Of a DNA stretch of 64,000 nt, positions 32,601 to 39,841 are shown in pieces. A program made the translations under genes and the position numbers. Source of the DNA: Streptomyces roseolus (GTDB taxonomy: Bacteria > Actinomycetota > Actinomycetes > Streptomycetales > Streptomycetaceae). The notes under the pieces were generated by a model. The model made no database searches. It saw nothing but the letters and a program-made list of their open reading frames with translations, and was not told where the DNA came from. Location: NCBI RefSeq assembly GCF_014649855.1, contig NZ_BMTV01000008.1:203927-267926 (forward strand), written 5' to 3'. Every line of letters begins with the position of its first letter. The stretch's first letter is position 1.

Positions 32601-34077
32601 CCTCGGAGCGGTCGCCGAAGAAGTCGGCGACCGAGCGGGCCACGCGTGCCGTGTCCGCGCGCATGGCGCCGGCCAGGAGCGCCTCGCGCGCCCCGGCGAC
32701 GAAGTCGAGCGGCGTGGTGACGGCGGGCCCCGCGGCGGCGGGCTCCTCCACCAGCCCGCTGAGGAACAGCTCGGCCACGTGCACCGGTTGGGCCTCCGGC
32801 ACGAGGCGCCGCCGCACGTCCCGGACGAGCAGCGGATCGAGGACGGCGGCGGCCAGGTGGGTCGCGAGCCGGAAGGCGGTGGGGGTGGCGTGGCTGCGGA
32901 AGCGGCGCAGCCGCTCCTGCACGCTGGGCGGGGAGGGGGCGGGCGGCGGTTCGTCGGGGGCGGGTGCGGTCCGTTCGGCCGCGCCGAGCAGCAGGACGGC
33001 GGCGGGCGTCCAGCCGGACACCTCGCCGGCCACCAGGGAGGCCCACCGGCCCAGCCAGTCGGCGTCCAGTTCGAGGACGGGGACCGGGATCCGCCAGGCG
33101 GTGGGCGGCGGGGCGAAGGGATCGCGCTCCTCGGGCGGGAAGCGTACGGCGAGTTCGTCGTTGCGGGCGGCGGGGCGCGGGCTGCGGAGCCGTACCCGCC
33201 AGGGGACGAGGGCGGTGCGGTGCCAGTCCCGCTGGGAGAGCAGATGGACCACCGCCGTCGGCCCGGCCGCCGCCCACCGCTCCAGGGCGGCCTGGCCGGC
33301 GCCGCCGCGCCACAGCGGGCCGAGGGCGTCGGTGAGGACGAGGACGATCCGGCGGCCGGTGCGGTCCACCAGTTCGGCGGGGTCGCCGCCGGCGCCGTCG
33401 TCCCCGCCCTGGCGGCGCAGGACGGCCCGGGGCCCGTCCGGGGTCTCGCGCAGGCCGAGGCGGTGGACCCGGACGTCCCGGAAGGCGCCGAGCTGTTCGG
33501 TGACGGCGGTGAGTTCGGCGACCGTCTGCTCCCAGATGGCCATGGTGGCGTGGTCGTCCACGACGAGGACCAGGTCGAAGCGGCGTTCGCCGACGGGCCG
33601 GGTGTACGGCAGCCACAGGCCGTCCTCGGCGGCCCGTTCGACGGTGGCCTCCTCGTCGAGCTCGACCTCGGTCCCGGAGGGTGCCAGCTGCCTCAGCGGC
33701 CGCAGTCGGCGGCCGATGTCCGGGGCGTCCCGCAGGTCGGGCAGCGCCTCGGCCCCGACGGGGACGGGCTGCCGGGCGTCCGCGGGGGCCGTCGTCCGGG
33801 GCGGCGGTCCGCCGGGCGGTCCGCCCGGCGGGGGAGGCGGGCCCGGCGGGCCGGGGCGGTGGTCGGGCGCCGGGTCCGCTTCCGACCGGGCGGGCCGCTC
33901 CTCGGGGAACGTACGGGAGTCGGGGGGCGGGGGGATCAGCTCGGGCGGGGTCTTGGGGCGGGGCTGCGGCGGCTCGGTGGACTCGGGGAGCGCGGCCGCG
34001 AGCTTCTGGTAGGCGTGCAGCCAGAGGATCTCCGCCACCTCGAAGGGTTCGGGCAGGGAGCGGGCGGCGTCGTCCAT
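29674..34077 (-). CDS. fxsT: SAV_2336/vWA-like + NB-ARC + TPR protein (FxsT type STAND ATPase)
   Basis: This 1467-aa protein has, in order: an N-terminal SAV_2336-like part beginning EPFEVAEILWLHAYQKLAA; a Pro-rich linker (about 40-110); a vWA-like domain (about 150-310) whose first strand FDLVLVVDDHATM has the metal-site position altered; a helical region; a second linker with internal Met-rich starts near 575-590; an NB-ARC ATPase with Walker A GMGGVGKSQIA at about 683-693 and Walker B RWLLVFDNAEN; and at least ten TPR units to the C-terminus. STAND proteins oligomerise on ATP binding after sensing a ligand through the repeats. It is coupled to MoxR (stop/start share one base). It matches the Fxs-system TPR protein and can supply the vWA component of a VMAP ternary system. 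Confidence 0.78.
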   Translation of the reverse strand: MDDAARSLPEPFEVAEILWLHAYQKLAAALPESTEPPQPRPKTPPELIPPPPDSRTFPEERPARSEADPAPDHRPGPPGPPPPPGGPPGGPPPRTTAPADARQPVPVGAEALPDLRDAPDIGRRLRPLRQLAPSGTEVELDEEATVERAAEDGLWLPYTRPVGERRFDLVLVVDDHATMAIWEQTVAELTAVTEQLGAFRDVRVHRLGLRETPDGPRAVLRRQGGDDGAGGDPAELVDRTGRRIVLVLTDALGPLWRGGAGQAALERWAAAGPTAVVHLLSQRDWHRTALVPWRVRLRSPRPAARNDELAVRFPPEERDPFAPPPTAWRIPVPVLELDADWLGRWASLVAGEVSGWTPAAVLLLGAAERTAPAPDEPPPAPSPPSVQERLRRFRSHATPTAFRLATHLAAAVLDPLLVRDVRRRLVPEAQPVHVAELFLSGLVEEPAAAGPAVTTPLDFVAGAREALLAGAMRADTARVARSVADFFGDRSEAARGLRGALLTPEETPVAPPTPESLPFLRVELAILRALSGPYLRRANRISAALEGGSPGVSVMEDPSALVHDVPTNPVDPDMDGPMTDITAPQQPTENTPTVNGSPGASIPAPSPDAMPEGDSRRPDPPLTVTAPVPARPGPRQRQAVPAIWGNVPPHNPNFVGREDLLEQVREQLLTGDTSAVLPHALHGMGGVGKSQIAIEYVYRYAHDYDIVWWIPSEQPTMILTALTELAQRMGLNVSNEANQAVPAVREALRRGAPYDRWLLVFDNAENVEAVRPYFPTGGTGKILITSRNQEWDRVARTLSVDIFTREESKALLRRRARDLSDTDADLLAEALGDLPLAIEQAAAWQAVTGMAVPEYLRLIKDKIAELMLELVPSPDYPMSVAAAWDVSLRQLEQRNPAALQFLQVCSFFAPEPISRSFFNNARTTTIAPELNEALRDPIRLNRAIREINIYALARIEHRHNTIQLHRLVQAVLVNRMSPQQQADMRHGAHLLLADANPNNPTSRALWPRYQQLLPHVTRSRAVECEDPWVRRLIRGMVEFLHTWGDHAGAAAMAREALRIWTEKFGAEDQQTLQMAKWLAFVLRALGEYQEAAAMMEQTADTYIRTMGEDHEGTLDALIQLTSGLRLRAEMARGLEIDRSVYERSLRAFGEEDPATLRAAHNLGIGLRLMGLYEEARTVDTETARLRALHMGEDHATTLNTLTGLSIDIRETGDYLEAAAHQENVYARQSAAFGEDAPSALGAARVLSVCRRRAGDHEGALALAESVWSKFVDRYGPDHPDAVACAANLVVDLRQDGQLRRSRELAEATIDRYTAKLGGHHPYTLSARVNLAITLRQADELAAAREHLDAALPGLRDSLGEEHVLTLTAAVGMGSLLADEGRHEEALALDLRTLELLRGVFGETHPTTLACATNVVLDLRALGRDAEATPLHTETLARFRERLGEEHPATVASASGRRADVDIAPVPF

Positions 34078-35183
34078 CAGGGTGCCCCCGACAGCCGGCG
34101 CCAGAGCGCGTCGAGCAGTTCGTCCCAGGCCTTGTCGTCGCCGCGGACGCCGGCCGTGCGCAGGTAGACGGCGTTGAGCAGCTGGTCGGCGGCGAGTCCG
34201 CCGTGGTCCCTGCTGCGCTCCACGAACTCCCGGACCAGCCGGTCGTGGCGGCCTTCGTGGTCCTGGAAGTGGGCGGTGACCATGGCGGCGAGCTGGTCCT
34301 CGCGGGGCGGCGAGACGTCGAGGCGGACGCAGCGGCGGAGGAAGGCGGGCGGGAACTGCCGCTCGCCGTTGCTGGTGATGACGATGAAGGGGAAGGCCCG
34401 GCAGCGGACCAGGCCGTCGACCACGGGGACGGTGCCGTCGGGGTCGTCGGTGTGGACGTGGGAGACCGGCTCCCGGCGGCGGGCGCGGACCAGTTCGGGG
34501 ATGGTGTACGTGCCGTTGTCCAGCACGTGCAGGAGGTCGTTGGGCAGGTCGATGTCGCTCTTGTCCAGCTCGTCGATGAGCAGGACGCGCGGCAGTTCGT
34601 ACGGCAGCAGGGCGGTGCCGAGCGGCCCGAGACGGATGAAGTCGCCGATCCTGGCGCCGGGTTCGGCCCCCGGTTCCGGGTCCGCCCCGGGCGCGGGGTC
34701 CGGGGCGGCGGCGGGCCTGAGGTGGCCGAGGGAGGCCTGGGCGCGGCCGATGGCGTCGTACTCGTACAGGCCGGAGCGCAGGGTGCTGCGCGAGGTGATG
34801 CCCCAGTGCAGGACGCGCCCGAGGCCCAGTTCGCGGGCGACCAGATAGGCGAGGGTGGACTTGCCGATGCCGGGGCGGCCGGTCACCAGGAGCGGCCGGC
34901 GCAGCAGCAGCGCGGTGTTGACCAGGTCGATGTCGTGGGCGTCCTGCCGCGGGGTGGCACGGCCGGCGGGGCCGAGCCTGCGGTCGGTCTCGGCGCTGTC
35001 CGCCGGCACCGGGGGCAGCACGGGGCCGCCGTCGAAGCTCCGCCAGCCGGGTGGCTTCGGCAGCACGTCGCCGAGCCGGATGTCGGCCAGCGGCTGCCCG
35101 GTGCCCCGGTAGATCCACCAGCTGCGGCTGGTCACGGGGCCTGTGGTCCGGCCGTCCCCGGCCGGGTGGTGGACACCGCTCAT
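34077..35183 (-). CDS. MoxR-type AAA+ ATPase
   Basis: This 368-aa protein has an AAA+ core: Walker A GRPGIGKST (102-110), Walker B RVLLIDELDKSD, sensor I FIVITSNGERQFPPAF and an Arg-finger-like FLRRCVRLD. A short N-terminal SWWIYRGTGQPLADIR motif precedes it. MoxR ATPases act as chaperones that activate partner proteins with vWA domains. The ATG at 35183 follows GGAGGGGGAG and overlaps the VMAP stop (ATGA). The next gene carries the vWA-like domain, so the three proteins VMAP-MoxR-vWA are encoded in order and probably form one complex. Confidence 0.87.
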   Translation of the reverse strand: MSGVHHPAGDGRTTGPVTSRSWWIYRGTGQPLADIRLGDVLPKPPGWRSFDGGPVLPPVPADSAETDRRLGPAGRATPRQDAHDIDLVNTALLLRRPLLVTGRPGIGKSTLAYLVARELGLGRVLHWGITSRSTLRSGLYEYDAIGRAQASLGHLRPAAAPDPAPGADPEPGAEPGARIGDFIRLGPLGTALLPYELPRVLLIDELDKSDIDLPNDLLHVLDNGTYTIPELVRARRREPVSHVHTDDPDGTVPVVDGLVRCRAFPFIVITSNGERQFPPAFLRRCVRLDVSPPREDQLAAMVTAHFQDHEGRHDRLVREFVERSRDHGGLAADQLLNAVYLRTAGVRGDDKAWDELLDALWRRLSGAP

Positions 35184-36733
35184 GTCTCCCCCTCCTCGTG
35201 GTGTCCGCCGCGGACGCCGTCGAGGTCCGCCCCGGGGGAACCGGACCAGTCCACGAGGCGGTTGGGGTCGTCGAAGAGGACGGCGAGGTGCCGCCCCACG
35301 TGGACGTCCCGCTGACCGGCGGCGGCGGTGGCCGCGTCCTTGCGCAACTGGTGGACGCGTTGCGGCAGTTCGATCGCTTTCCCTCTCAGGAGCCGTTTGG
35401 CCCGTTTGCGGAAGTCGGCGGGGGCCGCCGGGCGCCGGTCCCAGACGGCCATCGGCACGCCCGCGTAGAGGGCCTCGACCAGGGAGGCGTGGCTGCCGTC
35501 CCGGTCCCGCTCGGTGGGCAGCGGCGGGGCGCTGAGGACGACGGAGACGTACCGCTCCTCGGCGGTGAGCTTGCTGTTCCAGCGCTCGCGGTCGTGGTTG
35601 CGGTCGCCGACGGTGTCCCAGTGGCAGGCGGTGTCGGGGCTGTCCAGCGCCCGCTGCCAGCGGTTGTGCCAGCGCCGGTGGAACTCCTTGGCCCGCATGC
35701 GCTCCAGGCTGCGCAGCACGACGGGATAGGTGAGGCAGAGGGCGGCGGAGGCGTGCGGCCGGAAGGCGACCTGGGTCCATTCCAGGGGTTCGTTCAGCAG
35801 CTCGACCGGGAGGACGAACTCCAGGACCGGCCGTCCCGGCTGCCGCGCCCAGTCGTGCTCGGCCCGCTGGAGCAGCCGCTCCACGGCGGCGGGCACCTCG
35901 TCGAGGGAGACCAGCCGGTCCTCGCCGCGCTCCGGCCGCCAGGGGCCCGGGCGCATCTGCCGCCAGTGGGACAGCAGGTACCGGTCCGGGTCCATGGCGC
36001 TTCTGCACAACTGGACAACGACACAGGCGGGGGCGGGTTGTGCCGTGCGCCGTTCGGCGAGACCGGTCCGCACGGCCACCAGGGCGGCGCGCCGTTCGAG
36101 CCTCTTGGCCTGGATGTCGTTCCACTCGCGCAGCCCGGCGGCGGTCCGCGCGTCGGCCGGGCCGCCGTCGTCGAGCCCGGCGGCCACGTGCTCGACCAGG
36201 ACCATGGTGGGGAGCAGGCCGTCGGGGCGGGTGTTGGCGCGGCTGAGGTAGTCGAAGGCCTCGGCGAGGGTGGTGACGGGCCGGCCGGGGAGCGGGAGGC
36301 CGTCGGCGGCGGCGTAGAGCAGGCCGTGCGCGTCGAGGTGGCGGACGCGGGCGAGGAGGCCGGTGACCGCGAGGGCCTCGGCGTCGGGGAGGGCGGGGAG
36401 GACCGCCGCCGTCGGGGTGGCGGCGATCAGCTCGCGGACCCGGAGGGCGGGGGAGGAGCCGCCGTCGTACAGGGCGAGGGCGGCCGCCAGTTCGTGCAGT
36501 CCGCCGGGCTCGCGGCGGCAGTACCGGACGATCTCCAGGATCCCGGACCGGGGGCGGTTGTGGCGGGGGATGTCGGCGGCCGCGGGTAAGCGGTCCGCCA
36601 GGGTGTCGATGAGGAGGCCGCGGCCCTCGGTGGTCTCCAGACCCGGTACCGCGCTCAGCTGGTCGACGAGCTCACGCGTGAGATCCGACGCGTGGGCGCC
36701 GTGGCCCTCGTCGTACAAAAGCCCCCCCGTCAC
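35180..36733 (-). CDS. EAD-VMAP protein (vWA-MoxR-associated protein), TTA codon
   Basis: This protein is about 517 aa. The N-terminal 100 residues look like an effector-associated domain of EAD2 type (LTRELVDQLSAVPGLETTEG … RSGILEIVRYCRREPGGLHE), similar to the caspase C-terminus. A linker region follows, and then the VMAP C-terminal domain (about 230-480) with PVLEFVLPVELLNEPLEW, HRRWHNRWQRAL and GVPMAVWDRRP. VMAP proteins are the adaptor of predicted NTP-dependent conflict systems. Codon 49 (36587-36589) is TTA, unusual for a conflict gene and a possible bldA control point for the coupled MoxR and STAND genes. The start is uncertain: GTG 36733 has a GGAG very close to it. Confidence 0.75.
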   Translation of the reverse strand: MTGGLLYDEGHGAHASDLTRELVDQLSAVPGLETTEGRGLLIDTLADRLPAAADIPRHNRPRSGILEIVRYCRREPGGLHELAAALALYDGGSSPALRVRELIAATPTAAVLPALPDAEALAVTGLLARVRHLDAHGLLYAAADGLPLPGRPVTTLAEAFDYLSRANTRPDGLLPTMVLVEHVAAGLDDGGPADARTAAGLREWNDIQAKRLERRAALVAVRTGLAERRTAQPAPACVVVQLCRSAMDPDRYLLSHWRQMRPGPWRPERGEDRLVSLDEVPAAVERLLQRAEHDWARQPGRPVLEFVLPVELLNEPLEWTQVAFRPHASAALCLTYPVVLRSLERMRAKEFHRRWHNRWQRALDSPDTACHWDTVGDRNHDRERWNSKLTAEERYVSVVLSAPPLPTERDRDGSHASLVEALYAGVPMAVWDRRPAAPADFRKRAKRLLRGKAIELPQRVHQLRKDAATAAAGQRDVHVGRHLAVLFDDPNRLVDWSGSPGADLDGVRGGHHEEGET

Positions 36734-36865
36734 GGCTCCGGTGTTTCTCCGACTCCCGATCGCGCCTGGGTAGTTCGGGCGCCGTCGCCCTGTCGTCCAG
36801 GGTATGGCGAGGCCCGGAGACGTCGCCACCCTGTTCGACGGGTTCCTCCCCCGGAATCGCCGGGA

Positions 36866-37282
<417 letters not shown>

Positions 37283-37330
37283 GAGGTCTTCCGTTCCTGT
37301 TCCTCGGGAAGGGCTGGTCCCTTATTTGTA

Positions 37331-37366
37331 GCGCACGATTTAGTTGTGCACAACTGAATCGTGCGC
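37331..37366. promoter_or_regulatory. 36-bp palindrome, probable OhrR operator
   Basis: The two 18-bp arms read GCGCACGATTTAGTTGTG and, on the other strand, GCGCACGATTCAGTTGTG: one mismatch. The centre is AGTTGTGCACAACT. It lies between the divergent ohr and ohrR genes, covering the expected -35 of ohrR, whose -10 (TACCCT, 37382-37387) is followed six bases later by a leaderless ATG. Repression of both genes by OhrR is expected. Confidence 0.85.
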
Positions 37367-37393
37367 GGAAGGTACCTCGCGTACCCTGGGGGC

Positions 37394-37879
37394 ATGGAGA
37401 CGCTCGACACGGTCCCGGACGAGGACTTCCTTCGGCTCGACCACCAGATCTGCTTCTCGCTGCACGCGGCGACCCGCGCCTTCAACGGCGTCTACCGCGA
37501 GGCGCTCAAGGAGCTCGGGCTCACCTACCCCCAGTACCTCGTCATGCTCGTCCTCTGGGAGCACGGCGAACTGCCCGTGAAGGGCATCGGCGAGCGGCTG
37601 CGGCTCGACTCCGGCACCCTGTCGCCGCTGCTCAAGCGCCTGGAGGCGGCCGGATACGTCGAGCGCCGGCGCAGCGCGGAGGACGAGCGCTCCGTCACCG
37701 TCCGCGCCACCGGCGCCGGCGCGGAGCTCCGTGAGCGGGCCCTCGGCGTGCCCCGGCGGATCGCCGCCGCCACCGGCCTCGACCTCGCCGAGATCGCCGA
37801 GCTGCGCGACCGGCTCGGCGCCCTCGCCGCCCGCCTCGACGGCATCGACCCCGACGCGCTGCGCCCCTCCTGCGGCTGA
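37394..37879 (+). CDS. ohrR: MarR-family peroxide sensor OhrR
   Basis: This 161-aa winged-helix repressor has the OhrR start LDHQICFSLHAATRAF with the peroxide-sensing Cys20. The DNA-binding region is KGIGERLRLDSGTLSPLLKRLEAAG and the wing RRRSAEDERSVTV. Oxidation of Cys20 by organic peroxide releases the operator. The ATG lies six bases after a TACCCT -10 element, so the mRNA is probably leaderless. It is divergent from ohr and should also control itself. Confidence 0.9.
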   Translation: METLDTVPDEDFLRLDHQICFSLHAATRAFNGVYREALKELGLTYPQYLVMLVLWEHGELPVKGIGERLRLDSGTLSPLLKRLEAAGYVERRRSAEDERSVTVRATGAGAELRERALGVPRRIAAATGLDLAEIAELRDRLGALAARLDGIDPDALRPSCG

Positions 37880-37949
37880 CCGCCCCGGCCCACCCGGGGC
37901 GACAGGAAATGTAAGGGCCGAATCTCGGAGGCGTTCCTATACTCACCCC

Positions 37950-38444
37950 ATGTCCGAGATCACCATCCGCCGCGCCACCGCGGCCGACTCCAAGCGGCTG
38001 ACCCGGCTCGTCCGGGGCTCCGCCGCCTACCGGGGGCCGTACGCCGTCATGGTCGACGGCTACCGGGTCGGCGGGGCCTACATCGAGCACCACCCGGTCC
38101 ACGTCGCCGTGGACGCGGACGACCGCGTCCTCGGCTTCTACGCGCTCCTGCTCGACGAGGCCGAACTCGACCTCGCCTTCGTCGCCGACTCCGCCCAGGG
38201 CCTCGGCATCGGCCGTCTGCTCATGGCCCACATGAACCGCGCCGCCCGCGCCGCCGGCCTCACCGCCGTCCGGGTCGTCGCCCACCCGCCCGCCGAGGAG
38301 TTCTACCTGCGCACCGGCGCCCGCCGCACCGGCACCGTCGCCGCCTCCGGACGCATCCACTGGGACCGGCCCGAGCTCACCTACGACCTCACCGGCCCCG
38401 CGGACCCCGCCGATCCCGCCGGTCCCGTCGCGGACGCCTCGTGA
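37950..38444 (+). CDS. GNAT family N-acetyltransferase
   Basis: This 164-aa protein has the GNAT fold: TIRRATAADSKRLTRLVRGS, central strand HVAVDADDRVLGFYALL, acetyl-CoA loop SAQGLGIGRLLMAHM (Q/R-x-x-G-x-G/A), and the final FYLRTGARRTGTV segment. It acetylates an unknown amine. A TATACT -10 at 37938-37943 lies six bases before the ATG, suggesting a leaderless transcript. It overlaps the MFS gene (GTGA), so the two form an operon. Confidence 0.88.
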   Translation: MSEITIRRATAADSKRLTRLVRGSAAYRGPYAVMVDGYRVGGAYIEHHPVHVAVDADDRVLGFYALLLDEAELDLAFVADSAQGLGIGRLLMAHMNRAARAAGLTAVRVVAHPPAEEFYLRTGARRTGTVAASGRIHWDRPELTYDLTGPADPADPAGPVADAS

Positions 38445-39697
38445 CCGGCGTCGAGGCGCCGCAGGAGGAGAAGCGGCGGATCTTCGCCGACCTCACCCCG
38501 CTGCGCACCTCCGCCGACTACCGCCGCCTCTGGTTCGGGAACACCGTCTCCTGGGTCGGCCAGGGCATGACCACCCTGGCGATCTCCCTCCAGGTGTACG
38601 ACATCACCGGCTCGGCCTTCTCCGTCGGCCTCGTCGGCCTCTTCTCCCTCGTCCCGCTCGTCGTCTTCGGCCTCTACGGCGGCGCGATCGCCGACACCGT
38701 CGACCGGCGCACCCTCGGACTCGTCGGCGCCACCGGCGCCGCCGCCCTCTCCGCCGCGCTCGCCGCCGCCGCCTTCGCCGGCTTCCACCGCGTCTGGTTC
38801 CTCTACGCGATCGTCGCCCTCCAGGCCGTCTGCGGCGCCCTCAACGCACCCGCCCGCAGCGCCATGATCCCCCGCCTGCTCCCGCCCGAGCAGCTGCGCG
38901 CCGCCAACGCGCTCAACTCCATGGTCATGACCTTCGGCACCCTCGTCGGACCCAGCCTCGGCGGGGTCGTCGTCGGCTTCGCCGGCTACCAGACCGCCTA
39001 CACGATCGACGCCCTCGCCTTCTTCGCGAGCCTGTACGCGATGTGGCGGCTGCCCTCCATGCCACCGGAGCACACCGGGGCGAAGAGGGCCTCCGTCCTG
39101 GACGGGCTGCGCTTCCTCGGCACCCGCCCCAACCTGCGGGCGACCTTCGTCTCCGACCTCTTCGCGATGATCCTCGCCCAGCCGAAGGCGCTCTTCCCCG
39201 CCGTCGCCGTCCTCTGGTTCGGCGGCGACGCCAAGACCACCGGCCTCCTCGTCGCCGCACCCGCGTTCGGCGCGCTCCTCGGCGGGGTGATCTCCGGCTG
39301 GCAGAACCGGATCCGCCGCCACGGGCAGGCCATCCTCGTCTCCGTCGCCGCCTGGGGCCTCGCGATCGCCGCCTTCGGCCTCAGCCGGAACCTCTGGATC
39401 GGACTGCTCTGCCTCGCCGTCGCCGGATACGCCGACACCTCGTCGATGATCTTCCGCAACACGATGATGCAGGTCGCCGCCCCCGACGAGATGCGCGGCC
39501 GGCTCCAGGGCGTCTTCATCGTGGTCGTCGCCGGCGGGCCCCGGCTCGGCGACTTCGTGGCCGGCTCCGTCGCCGACCTCACCTCGCCCACGCTCGCCGT
39601 CACCGGCGGCGGACTCGCCTGCGTCCTCGGCATCGGCGTGTTCTCCCTGTACGCGCGCGGTTTCCGGCGGTACGACGCACTCGACCCCCAGCCCTGA
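38441..39697 (+). CDS. MFS transporter (EntS/MFS_3-like)
   Basis: This 418-aa protein has about eleven to twelve hydrophobic helices, the MFS loop GLYGGAIADTVDRRTLGLVG and the EntS-like segment LNAPARSAMIPRLLPPEQL. This branch exports siderophores and hydrophobic drugs. The GTG start overlaps the acetyltransferase stop. A transporter-acetyltransferase pair can serve resistance to an amine compound, but no substrate can be named. Confidence 0.86.
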   Translation: MTGVEAPQEEKRRIFADLTPLRTSADYRRLWFGNTVSWVGQGMTTLAISLQVYDITGSAFSVGLVGLFSLVPLVVFGLYGGAIADTVDRRTLGLVGATGAAALSAALAAAAFAGFHRVWFLYAIVALQAVCGALNAPARSAMIPRLLPPEQLRAANALNSMVMTFGTLVGPSLGGVVVGFAGYQTAYTIDALAFFASLYAMWRLPSMPPEHTGAKRASVLDGLRFLGTRPNLRATFVSDLFAMILAQPKALFPAVAVLWFGGDAKTTGLLVAAPAFGALLGGVISGWQNRIRRHGQAILVSVAAWGLAIAAFGLSRNLWIGLLCLAVAGYADTSSMIFRNTMMQVAAPDEMRGRLQGVFIVVVAGGPRLGDFVAGSVADLTSPTLAVTGGGLACVLGIGVFSLYARGFRRYDALDPQP

Positions 39698-39781
39698 ACC
39701 CCCCTCGACCGCCTGGCGGTTGGCCGCCACGGCACATAGCCGCCAGCCGGGACGGGGGTCAACTCCCGTCCCCAGCGGCCA

Positions 39782-39836
39782 GACTCCTCGCGGATCCGGA
39801 ACCTCCACCCCCGAACCCCCGGGTCCGCGAGGAGTC
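39782..39836 (+). promoter_or_regulatory. 18-bp hairpin that buries the ribosome-binding site of the S8 protease
   Basis: Arms 39782-39799 and 39819-39836 are complementary over 18 bases (17 Watson-Crick pairs plus one G-U), with a 19-nt loop. The 3' arm contains the AGGAG Shine-Dalgarno (39830-39834) eight bases before the ATG at 39842, and the loop carries ACCTCC, itself an anti-Shine-Dalgarno sequence. If transcribed, the stem would block translation initiation. As DNA it could instead be a large regulator operator. Confidence 0.65.
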
Positions 39837-39841
39837 GTTCG

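Noticed and set aside
28849..34167. A 1772-codon open frame on the plus strand across the antiporter and STAND gene
   Set aside because: It runs through the antiporter in the wrong frame and opposite the NB-ARC/TPR gene. The composition is Arg/Gly/Val repeat-like and no start site fits.
36734..36829. N-terminal extension of the VMAP gene to GTG 36829
   Set aside because: The extra 32 residues (Pro/Arg-rich) lack coding bias and a ribosome-binding site. GTG 36733 is kept, although its own site is not ideal.
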